The notes below the pieces were generated by a model. The model did not search any database, was not told the DNA's origin, and was given only the letters and a program-made list of their open reading frames with translations. Made by a program: the position numbers and the translations under genes. This document shows, one piece after another, positions 47,800 through 55,827 of a stretch of DNA of 64,000 bases; the stretch's first letter is position 1; each line of letters begins with the position of its first letter. The DNA comes from Bacillota bacterium (GTDB taxonomy: Bacteria > Bacillota > Clostridia > Lachnospirales > Lachnospiraceae), in assembly GCA_023391695.1 (NCBI GenBank), contig JAEWAK010000032.1, positions 13,827 through 77,826 of the forward strand. Reading direction: 5' to 3'.

Positions 47800-48831
47800 G
47801 AAGTGAACGGGGAACAGACCTATTACCTGTATGAAGCGGACAAGGTAATTCTTGAAGTAGATGAAACTGGAAACCAGGCAGCAAGGAATTTGTACGGTAC
47901 GAATCTGCTGATGAGGACTGTAGATGGTGAAACTTATTACTATCTATACAACGGCCATGCCGATGTAACTGCCTTAATAACCGGGGACGGTACCATAGCG
48001 GCAACCTATTACTATGATGCTTTTGGTAATATCCTGGAGAGTAGCGGGGATGTTAACAACAATATCTGCTATGCCGGCTGCCAGTATGACGAAGAAACCG
48101 GACTGTACTACTAAAGGCCAGAATGTATGATCCGGTGACAGCAAGATTCTTACAGGAGGATATGTATACCGGGGAACCGGAGGAACCGTTAAGCCTGAAT
48201 CTTTATACCTACTGTGGGTATAATCCGATTAAATATATTGATCCGAGTGGACATATGGTAGTTTATGAAGGCGGAGGGATTAAACAAAAGAAAAAGAATA
48301 TTAATAGATCGACGCCACAAATCGCATCTAAACCGCAGCCTGTATCTAAACCTACAGGGAATACTCAAAAGCAAACAGATAATATGGATTCCCAAAAGAA
48401 TAGTCATGGGATAAAAGAGACTAAAAAATGTTCCTAATAATATATTAAAAAATAGTTTATTACCAACAGGGGATCCTAACTCAACGAGTATTCTTTATAA
48501 TCCAATGGGAGTAAAAATCAAGAACGGAAATATGGTCAAGATGGAGGAGCGGAGAAGATGTGGATTATAATCATGGTGGTAGTGGATATAATTTTCCTCA
48601 TGAGCATGAATTAGGATTGGAGTAAAAATTCTCCCAGACAACCTGGAAAACCAATTACAACTCCAGTACCAACTCCAAACCTTGATGCTTAATTCTAACA
48701 TTAGTTCTATTACGATAGACAACCTAGGTGAGGCAGCTGATTGGGTAGGAGTTGGTGTAGCTGTATACTGGATAATATCTGAAGGGACAAGGGTAGTATT
48801 TCCTCCAAGTAACTTTGTTCCAATACCATAA
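47800..48831 (+). pseudogene. Orphan RHS core plus decayed tip, cassette with Imm50-like gene
   Basis: From 47800 (VNGEQTYYLYEADKVILEVD) the sequence follows the end of the large RHS gene. It stops at TAA 48112 by a small deletion (GLYY-stop), resumes at 48123 (MYDPVTARFLQED to IDPSGHM) and continues into a Gln/Lys/Pro linker to 48437. The tip is in several frames: NVPNNILKNSLLPTGDPNS, then DVDYNHGGSGYNFPHEHE, then PRQPGKPITTPVPTPNLDA, and finally WVGVGVAVYWIISEGTRVVF to the stop at 48831. The His-rich DYNHGG/FPHEH part suggests a nuclease-type toxin. Confidence 0.75.
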
Positions 48832-48855
48832 AATCACCTAAAGGAGTTCACAAAA

Positions 48856-49209
48856 ATGGATAAATCGTTTATAAATGGGTATGAGATTATAATAAATAAA
48901 TATGGATATTGGCCTTCTTTTCATGATGATATTATTGACAGGCTTGAAATTACAAACGATAAAATAGTATTTTATATTAATATGCAATCCTACCATGATG
49001 ATGACAAGCCACATTCAATAATTAAATTAAGTTTATGTGAAATTGAAAAGTTCAGCTTAGAAGGAGAACTCTATGGATGTGTAAGCATTATTCTTGATTT
49101 GGAATTTCATAACATCAATAACATTATTGAAACACAAATTTCATCATCATTAGGGACAAGAGGTATTATATATTCAAAAAAAGTTAATGTTGATTTGATT
49201 TTTAGTTAA
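48856..49209 (+). CDS. Imm50-like immunity protein
   Basis: 117-residue cytosolic protein starting 24 bases after the decayed toxin stop, with AAAGGAG upstream. The motif YGYWPSFHDDIIDRLEI is the hallmark of the Imm50 group, followed by a beta-rich domain. Imm50 proteins neutralise cytosolic toxins of polymorphic systems. The cognate toxin here is broken, so this is another retained immunity gene. Confidence 0.7.
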   Translation: MDKSFINGYEIIINKYGYWPSFHDDIIDRLEITNDKIVFYINMQSYHDDDKPHSIIKLSLCEIEKFSLEGELYGCVSIILDLEFHNINNIIETQISSSLGTRGIIYSKKVNVDLIFS

Positions 49210-49832
49210 AAATGGTTCCATGGCACTGCATCAGTAAAACAGCAAAAGGAACTTATTTTAATTAACTGTCGAAAATTTGAGAGATTTGTTAGCGATAATA
49301 GTGGAATTACATGGTTGTTAATTTATGGAAGTACCCATTTAAAAATAATGCCTCTCAACTTACATGGGATTTAAGTGTAGTAATTTCAACTGAGCTTTTG
49401 TCCAAGTTGTAAAAGCGATTATATTTCATATTTTAAAGATAAGACAAGAACACACTTGTATGAATTCTGCGTAAATTGTTTCTGGACTGCAGAAAATGAT
49501 ATGCAGATCATGAGACCAGATAAATTATATCCAGTATCAATAAGTTTTTTAATGGATAAAGAGCACGCAGAATAATCAGGCAGGTGTCTATGACTCAGTA
49601 TGAGAAGATTTTAGCCGGGACCGACGTAAATAGCTGTTGCTGAATTAAATGAAATCTATGCAAGGTTATACTAGGTATACCTATAACCGGATGAGTCTGG
49701 GTAAAAGGAAGGACAACCCCGGGAGATGCTTCCATACCTTCCGATATGTCAGCTTACCAGTAATGACGGGCTTGGCTGCAATAATGATATTTTAGAGACA
49801 TATATTACGTTTATGAAAGGTGTTCTTTGATA
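49210..49832 (+). pseudogene. Zinc-ribbon fragment and YD-repeat remnant
   Basis: Two relics. First, 49384-49575 encodes LSFCPSCKSDYISYF, then LYEFCVNCFWTAENDM, a two-CxxC zinc ribbon with no start codon or ribosome binding site. Second, 49655-49760 (RYTYNRMSLGKRK, GDASIPSDM) matches 34285-34385 of the large RHS gene with small deletions. No intact gene in this stretch. Confidence 0.6.
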
Positions 49833-50591
49833 ATGAGCATTGAAGAAAAATACGATAAAGCTGAGAAATTCTATATGAATGGGGATTATGACAGAGCTTT
49901 GTATTTATTTAAAGAAATACTTAATGAACAGGAGACGACTGATTGCTTAAATTATATTGGATGTTGCTATTTACAACTAGAAGATTATGCTTCAGCACAA
50001 TATACATTTCAAAAATTAATCGCATCTGAACCTGAGTGGGAAAGACCTGTTTTAAATCTGGGAAGAGTATATCTTCAATCAGGTAGGTATAACAAAGCCT
50101 TAGTATGTTTAAAAAAAGCATATAACATGAATTCCAGTAATGAAGATATTTTATATTATTTGGGAAATTATTATTCAAAAATTGAAAACTATGCATTAGC
50201 TATAAATTATTATGAAAAATCTATAAAAATAAACAATGAACAATCAGAAGCTCATTTAAATTTAGGAAAATGCTATTTTAAACTGGATAAGATTGAACAA
50301 GCACTTAAAGAGTTTGATATGGCCTACAAATATGATGATAATTGTTTTGATGCTATATACAATAAAGGTATTGTTCTTGCATCTTTACATAGATATCAAG
50401 AAGCATTAGAATATCTAAATATTTTTTATAACAAATACCCGAATAATACTGATATAATGATTGATATAGCACATTGTTTAAATAGAATCGGGGAAAACGA
50501 TGTGGCAATAAACATGATTAAAAAAGCATTAGAAATTGATTTGAAAAACGATGTGGCTAATAAACTATTAAAGAGAATAGATTTGAAATAA
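49833..50591 (+). CDS. TPR-repeat protein
   Basis: 252-residue protein made of about seven tetratricopeptide repeats from end to end, e.g. AEKFYMNGDYDRALYLFKE, NLGRVYLQSGRYNKALVCLK, YLGNYYSKIENYALAINYYE, LGKCYFKLDKIEQALKEFD. No signal peptide; cytosolic protein-binding scaffold. ATG 49833 follows GAAAGGTG. It follows a YD-repeat remnant, i.e. it occupies the position of an immunity gene, and TPR proteins do occur as immunity or accessory genes in such islands. Its role is not known. Confidence 0.8.
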   Translation: MSIEEKYDKAEKFYMNGDYDRALYLFKEILNEQETTDCLNYIGCCYLQLEDYASAQYTFQKLIASEPEWERPVLNLGRVYLQSGRYNKALVCLKKAYNMNSSNEDILYYLGNYYSKIENYALAINYYEKSIKINNEQSEAHLNLGKCYFKLDKIEQALKEFDMAYKYDDNCFDAIYNKGIVLASLHRYQEALEYLNIFYNKYPNNTDIMIDIAHCLNRIGENDVAINMIKKALEIDLKNDVANKLLKRIDLK

Positions 50592-50727
50592 ATTAGACTT
50601 TGAGTTTACTATTTTTGGGCATCTGAGAAATCGAAACATAATTTAAGGCTGTTAGGCAAGAAAACGTATACGGACGGAAGCGTACCTCCATGGTCTAGTA
50701 AAATTAATCAAGAAGGAGTAAGATTTT

Positions 50728-51357
50728 ATGAAGAAAATGAAAGTAATAGCATTATTAGTATTAATTGTATCAGTGTGTTTTGGACTCATAGGGTGTACAA
50801 TTAATGAGGACATAACAGAATCTGTTGATCAAGTAGATAGTATTAATAATGAGAAGACTTACACAGATGAGTCAATTGTTGGACAATCTGGAGAAAATGC
50901 ATCTCAAAGTAAGTATAATGAATTTTTGCAAAAAGAAAATGAAGAAATAATTATTAGTTTTTCTATTGCTGATTCAGATAAAGTTGTTACATTATGCGTA
51001 TCAAAAGAAGAGCCTAGTTACATCGTTTATCGATTTGGTACAACAAAAAATGTTGAATTCGAATTTCCAGAGAATCTAGTTGATTCATGGAGTAAATTCA
51101 CATATTCGTATTATTTGCGGGGAGGGAGCAAAGAAAATGAAGGACTTGACTTAAACTATGTTATGTTTGAGTATGCCGGAAAAAGGTACGAAATATTTCA
51201 AGAATATACATCGGAGAATGATTCTACAGATGTTGGGATTAGAATTATTGATTTAACAACGAACGATGAATCGATTTCAAAAGCATCAGAAGATAGTATT
51301 AAAGGTGACTTGGTAATGCTAAGAGATAACGATAAAATAAATATGGAGGTTCAGTAA
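50728..51357 (+). CDS. Lipoprotein of unknown function in the immunity array
   Basis: 209-residue lipoprotein: MKKMKVIALLVLIVSVCFGL then IGC as the lipobox, a polar linker rich in Asp/Glu/Ser/Asn, then a beta-rich domain (EEIIISFSIADSDKVVTLCV, PSYIVYRFGTTKNVEFEFP, NYVMFEYAGKRYEIFQEY). Start ATG follows GAAGGAG. No family recognised. Like the other lipoproteins here it could be immunity for a lost exported wall-active toxin. Confidence 0.65.
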   Translation: MKKMKVIALLVLIVSVCFGLIGCTINEDITESVDQVDSINNEKTYTDESIVGQSGENASQSKYNEFLQKENEEIIISFSIADSDKVVTLCVSKEEPSYIVYRFGTTKNVEFEFPENLVDSWSKFTYSYYLRGGSKENEGLDLNYVMFEYAGKRYEIFQEYTSENDSTDVGIRIIDLTTNDESISKASEDSIKGDLVMLRDNDKINMEVQ

Positions 51358-51806
51358 AACTGGTATGGTCTGAACAATCTAATCATTTACTGGGATTCGA
51401 TAGGGCATAGCAGTATTCCCTATGGAAGATACAGGTGCATTATACAGGTTAATAGAAAAATCGGTATTAAATTTGGATTCGAGATAATTAAGATCGAAGC
51501 TTATTTGTTAACTCAGTAATGTTTACATATTCGCAGTAAAGTGATCTTAAAAGTGTTCTAAAAGACATTAAATAAAGAGAATCCTGATCAAATTACTAAT
51601 ATAATAGCAAAGTCAAAACAAGATAATATTTTAATAGTAAATACAATCCTGACCCATTTTTGCAAGACCAGGACAAAAAACAAGGACGAGAAAATAAGGA
51701 AAAGAAAAAGAAGAATGACTGGAAACCAAATTCAAATAAAAAACAAAGCCGCTTCCTAAACATACACCAGAAAGAGAACATAGAAAATTTTAGAAAGGGT
51801 AATTAA
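51358..51806 (+). pseudogene. Tail of a lost toxin tip
   Basis: The stretch 51640-51806 reads NPDPFLQDQDKKQGRENKEK, then Lys-rich NDWKPNSNKKQSRFLNIHQK to a TAA at 51804-51806. This Lys/Asn/Pro-rich ending is typical of RHS C-terminal tips just before the stop. No core is left, and the 280 bases before it hold nothing clear. The next gene starts 5 bases after the stop, as immunity genes do. Confidence 0.5.
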
Positions 51807-51811
51807 GACCT

Positions 51812-52297
51812 ATGAATGTTTGGAAAAATGGAAATTGGAAGAATATAGTAGATAGCAAATCAAAGTATTATCGTAATGGTTTAAGATTACATTTTCAAAA
51901 AGGAGTGGACTTAGAGGTAAAAAGATCTTGTGTTGAATTTGCAAAATGGTTAAGAAAACAATATTACTTTCCACTTAGAGTTCCTATTTATTTTAAAACG
52001 TCAAAATATATAAAATGTCAAGATGGAGATATGGTATCAGCTAAGATATTTATGCCTTTTGATAAGTCGTTAGAACCTTATATAACTATTGCGACAGGTG
52101 ATATAACTGAGATAAAATTGAAAAAAGGACAGGATGATGCATTGGCAGGAGTACTTGGTTCTATGGTTCATGAATTAACACATTACTTTCAATGGTTAAA
52201 TGATTTAAATATATCTGAAAATCAGGCTGAAAGACAAGCAAATTATTATCGGAATAAAATAGTTGATGAATATGCACTGACAAGAGAACATCCATAA
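51812..52297 (+). CDS. HExxH zincin-like protein in immunity position
   Basis: 161-residue cytosolic protein with MVHELTHYFQWL (HExxH zinc site at about residue 112) and a downstream Glu in NQAERQANYY that may be the third ligand. It looks like a compact M78/SprT-like metallopeptidase. It sits 5 bases after the remnant of a toxin tip, where an immunity gene is expected; it may be an immunity protein with a zincin fold or itself a surviving toxin domain. Only a weak AAAGGG site precedes it. Confidence 0.65.
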   Translation: MNVWKNGNWKNIVDSKSKYYRNGLRLHFQKGVDLEVKRSCVEFAKWLRKQYYFPLRVPIYFKTSKYIKCQDGDMVSAKIFMPFDKSLEPYITIATGDITEIKLKKGQDDALAGVLGSMVHELTHYFQWLNDLNISENQAERQANYYRNKIVDEYALTREHP

Positions 52298-52501
52298 TTC
52301 TAAAATAATTGCTCATATTTTATGAAAAATTCAATGGTAAATACGTACTTAAAAGATTGCTATTGATTTATATGAAACTAAAGGAGCAGAAAAAGAGGTG
52401 GAAAATGGATAATAAACAAAATGACTTAATAATCAATGAAATTGAGAGAAAGGAAGAGATTATCAGTTAGCAATATTAGTTCGGCGTTATTTTTTTAATT
52501 A

Positions 52502-52684
52502 TTGTTGGAGGTCATACAATGGGATTTTTATTTATTTACGTTTCTTATCTTATTGATTTTTAATATTGGAGGCTGGTTACGATTACGTTATTATAGCAGT
52601 TTTTCAGTTAAATGGACAATTATTATTTTAGTAACTGGTAATATTATATTAATTACATACTTATTGTTAAAGATTAATGTTTGA
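52502..52684 (+). pseudogene. Small membrane protein, probably frameshifted after its ATG
   Basis: Two-helix protein of about 55 residues: DFYLFTFLILLIFNIGGWLR and a second helix TIIILVTGNIILITYLLL. A good GGAGG-N7-ATG (ATG 52520) is out of frame by one base; deleting one G after the ATG would give MDFYLFTFL and restore the gene. It is a paralogue of the protein at 53400 (shared NxGxWLRLR). Confidence 0.5.
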
Positions 52685-52689
52685 ATTGT

Positions 52690-53040
52690 TAATATTAAAA
52701 ATATAGTTATGATACGGCAGGCTGGAAGATATCCGAAACTAATACAAAGGGTGTAGTGACAAATTTAAATAGACGGCAAAAGCAATACAACTACATATAC
52801 CTATAACAGATTTGGACTGTTAAGGATCTAAACAATCCGGGTGGAGGGCCGATTGATGAATATACAATACCGTCGAAATCAGTACGACCCGGTCTGGCAG
52901 GAGTTTAACGGAAGGACAGCATGGGCAAGGCAGTATGTTTTAACTATAATTAAAATGGAAACCTCTGTTTCGCAACAGACACTATCGGTCTTATAACCGA
53001 TATAGGTATTTGACTCGGGAATTACGGTGCAGAATGAAGT
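52690..53040 (+). pseudogene. YD-repeat remnants collinear with the large RHS gene
   Basis: Pieces match 34095-34560 of the large RHS gene in the same order: SYDTAGWKISETNTKGVVTN, then TTYTYNRFGLLR, then a Gly-Arg-Gln-like stretch and NGNLCFATDTIG. Between them are deletions and stops. No product possible. Confidence 0.7.
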
Positions 53041-53045
53041 AAAAA

Positions 53046-53189
53046 ATGAAAAAAATCAAATTTAAATATTTGGGAGTATTTATCATCCCTCCGGAAGAAA
53101 AATTGAAAGGTGCAGGAAGAATTTTAAAGATTGACGAGGATACTGTTTTTATTGAATTATATCACATGGAACTGGTGAAAGAGATATAA
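53046..53189 (+). CDS. Small 47-residue protein or immunity fragment
   Basis: Short frame MKKIKFKYLGVFIIPPEEKL continuing to ELYHMELVKEI. It has no strong ribosome binding site. It follows a YD-repeat remnant directly, so it is either a very small immunity gene or the first part of one. The bases 53200-53395 after it contain only short broken frames. Confidence 0.35.
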   Translation: MKKIKFKYLGVFIIPPEEKLKGAGRILKIDEDTVFIELYHMELVKEI

Positions 53190-53399
53190 TTATGAAGAAG
53201 CAACAAAAACAAGCTTCTCGCGATGCCATGATGTAAAAAACTTATAAATGAAGGCAAATTTACTTACAAGAAGGATACGAAATATTAAATATGTTGATTG
53301 TGATATGAATGATATAAATAATTTTTTAGAAGAAATGATAAACAAAGGGGAGAAACCCAGAAATTTATTGATTATTTATACCATTAAAATATAAAATAG

Positions 53400-53591
53400 G
53401 TGGTGATAATATTGTTGGACTATTTAAGTTTGTTAATCTTATATTTATTTGGGTTATTTGTAATAAATTTGGGAATATGGTTAAGATTACGAGTATTGTG
53501 TGATATTTCTACTAAAAATACGAAGATAATAATGATAGTTGCAAGTTTAATATTTGTTTTTGGAGTTATATATTATCACATATTTAAATAA
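53400..53591 (+). CDS. Small two-helix membrane protein
   Basis: About 58-63 residues with two helices (LSLLILYLFGLFVINLGIWL and IIMIVASLIFVFGVIYY) separated by a basic loop LRLRVLCDISTKNTK. The start is GTG 53400 or TTG 53412/53415; AGGTGGTG precedes the latter. Paralogue of the broken gene at 52502. Possibly an immunity protein against a membrane-active toxin; no family recognised. Confidence 0.5.
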   Translation: MVIILLDYLSLLILYLFGLFVINLGIWLRLRVLCDISTKNTKIIMIVASLIFVFGVIYYHIFK

Positions 53592-53749
53592 ATCTATTAT
53601 TTAACAGATGTTTCAGGAAAAAAACGACAAAAAAAATATAAAAAAATTTATGGAAGAAAAAAAATACTAGGTATGAGTATTTCGAAGGCCTGATACTTAG
53701 ACGTATGTATAAATATGAAATCCTTAATTTGGAGATTTTGTGAGGAATT

Positions 53750-54601
53750 ATGATGTTAAAAGAGATTATACAAAACCAAAAAAGTAAAGCAGTAATTGTT
53801 GTCGTGATTGTGATTCTTTTATTTACAGTAGTGTATTGTGTTATTCAACCAAAGAAAGAAAATAATAGTCTTATTTCAGAATCAGAGGAATTTTCTGCTG
53901 CCTCTAGTGATTGGAAAATAACAGAATATCTAGGCGAAAGTGTTGAATATCATGGAGCCGAGGCAACGGAAGCTGAAAGGAGTAAAAATGATAAAATAAT
54001 AAAGGAAATAAAGGAAAAGTACTTGAATAAAGAGCGTGTTGATGCAATACAAAAATGCCTAAGTAAGTATTATAAATTTTTAAGTGGTGAAATAAGTGTA
54101 AGGGATAGTGATATTGGCTTGATAGAGATTAATGATATTTTTTTCCCAGATGAAAACTATAATAGGTATACTTTTTTTGATAGTAATAAAAATGGTGTTC
54201 CAGAATTACATCTTTCATCTATGAGAGAATACAGAATACTAGAGTATGATGCAGACGGAATAGATGTAATATATTCAGGTTCAGGGTATGAAACATTATT
54301 AAATAATGGTGCAATATTTTATTACAGAAAGGGAGGAGGTCCTGAACATGTTTCTTTTGGGTATAGCGAGCTAGATGTCGATAACAAAATTGTTCAAATA
54401 AAATTTGAAAAATATAACACTAAAAATGATACGGTAGAGGATGATTTATATTTGTTTGAGGGCAAAGAAGTCACAAAAGACGAATTTGATAAAAAAACAA
54501 AGAACTATATGAATATTGATTCTGATAGGATAATATGGTCAGATTATTGGACATTTTTAGTTCTAAATAATAACTGTAAATTTGATGACGATACAAACTG
54601 A
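53750..54601 (+). CDS. Membrane-anchored protein of an immunity-like lipoprotein family
   Basis: 283 residues with one N-terminal anchor (KAVIVVVIVILLFTVVYCVI) and an extracellular domain. It contains FFDSNKNGVPELHL, an Asp/Asn-rich loop like an EF-hand or dockerin-type calcium loop, followed by strands ending RIIWSDYWTFLVL. It is homologous to the next gene (shared FDSNxxxxPELH, LNNGAI/LKNGAF, and VxKEx near the end). Start ATG after GAGG. Position and topology suggest immunity against an exported toxin; function unknown. Confidence 0.65.
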   Translation: MMLKEIIQNQKSKAVIVVVIVILLFTVVYCVIQPKKENNSLISESEEFSAASSDWKITEYLGESVEYHGAEATEAERSKNDKIIKEIKEKYLNKERVDAIQKCLSKYYKFLSGEISVRDSDIGLIEINDIFFPDENYNRYTFFDSNKNGVPELHLSSMREYRILEYDADGIDVIYSGSGYETLLNNGAIFYYRKGGGPEHVSFGYSELDVDNKIVQIKFEKYNTKNDTVEDDLYLFEGKEVTKDEFDKKTKNYMNIDSDRIIWSDYWTFLVLNNNCKFDDDTN

Positions 54602-54706
54602 TGTACTAATAATACCTTGAACAGATAAAAAACTTCTGATGAGACAGATTACATAGGATTTTGTTTATCCTTTCGTTGAGGGAATAGAAAACACTGGAGG
54701 TGAATT

Positions 54707-55414
54707 ATTATTAAAAAATCAATCCTTATATTAATAATTGCATTTTGGGGATTTGGTTCAACGGCATGCACAAACCCAAACAATGCGCAAATAGTCAAAA
54801 ATAATACATCCAATAATGAAACTGTTAATTCACAAGAATTAGATACACCTGGTGCTGAAGCCGAAAAGGTAATTAAAATGTATAATGAATTTTTAGATGG
54901 CAAAATAATTGCAGAAGGCATTGATATAAATTTTTTAACAACTCCTAAAGGTGAACCTAATAAACACTATGCAACAAAATATGCTTTATTTGATTCAAAT
55001 GGGGATAAAATACCTGAACTTCATATTAACTCTGCACGTTACTATTATATTTTATCCTATATCAATAATAAACTAATTATTTGGAAAGACTTATCACCTT
55101 ATCCACAATTCTATGCACTAAAAAATGGAGCATTTATTAGCCATCAATTTGGTACAGCTCCGATTTCGGAGGAGTATAATTATTTTATTCTTGACTTTCT
55201 AGGAAATGAAGTCTGGGAAGAGATTTTTTCGAAATATGATAAAAATGAAAATGGTATTTATGATAATAATGATGAATATTTGTTTGATGGAGTAAATGTT
55301 TCTAAAGAAATATGGGATGCTTTAACCGAACGGTATTTATATACTGATGAAAAGGGTATCGAACAGATTGGGAATGAAATTGAGTGGGTTGTTATTTATG
55401 ATGAAACATACTAA
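54707..55414 (+). CDS. Lipoprotein paralogue with apparent ATT start codon
   Basis: About 235 residues. A perfect GGAGGTGA (54697-54704) precedes ATT-ATT-AAA-AAA, and the frame then encodes a complete lipoprotein signal (KKSILILIIAFWGFGSTAC). A TGA at 54701 blocks any earlier start, and the first ATG (54878) lies far inside the mature domain. So the gene either starts at ATT 54707/54710 or lost its ATG by a point mutation. The mature part shares FDSNGDKIPELH and LKNGAFI with the upstream paralogue and has a second Asp/Asn loop, KYDKNENGIYDNNDEY. Confidence 0.6.
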   Translation: MIKKSILILIIAFWGFGSTACTNPNNAQIVKNNTSNNETVNSQELDTPGAEAEKVIKMYNEFLDGKIIAEGIDINFLTTPKGEPNKHYATKYALFDSNGDKIPELHINSARYYYILSYINNKLIIWKDLSPYPQFYALKNGAFISHQFGTAPISEEYNYFILDFLGNEVWEEIFSKYDKNENGIYDNNDEYLFDGVNVSKEIWDALTERYLYTDEKGIEQIGNEIEWVVIYDETY

Positions 55415-55827
55415 GTTTTATATTTTATGAAGTAATAACGTATACCTCATTTGATAGACACTTAGAACGAATGGTATAATTAATCCAATAGTAGGATCTG
55501 ATTATGCCAAAGTACAGTAAGTATAGAATTTAAAGAAGAAGCAGTAAAACGTATTATCAAGGGCAAGTTAATAAAACAATTAGGTTACAGGCAGGATGAT
55601 TTCTATATGGATATCGTCCTGCCTGCTTATTCCTTCCCATCCCCATTGCATTAGTTAAAGTATACCGGTCTTGGCCTTATTCCCGTAAACGGTAAAACAC
55701 CTGTACCATTTACGTTGATAAAGCCGTACACATGAGACTGCCGAATCAGAATCATACCATCTCAGAGATTATTTAAATAACATTTAAAAAAGTTTTTCTT
55801 CTGCACCGGTTTTACTAATGGTAAAAC
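55415..55827. other. Island border: IS3-like orfA scrap and dispersed repeat copy 2
   Basis: At 55515-55567 a frame reads VSIEFKEEAVKRIIKGK, resembling the start of IS3-family OrfA transposases; nothing more of it remains. At 55568-55640 lies the second copy of the ~70-base repeat found at 42088-42160, with the GGCAGGATGA/TCGTCCTGCC hairpin. Bases 55640-55827 show no gene. Confidence 0.5.
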
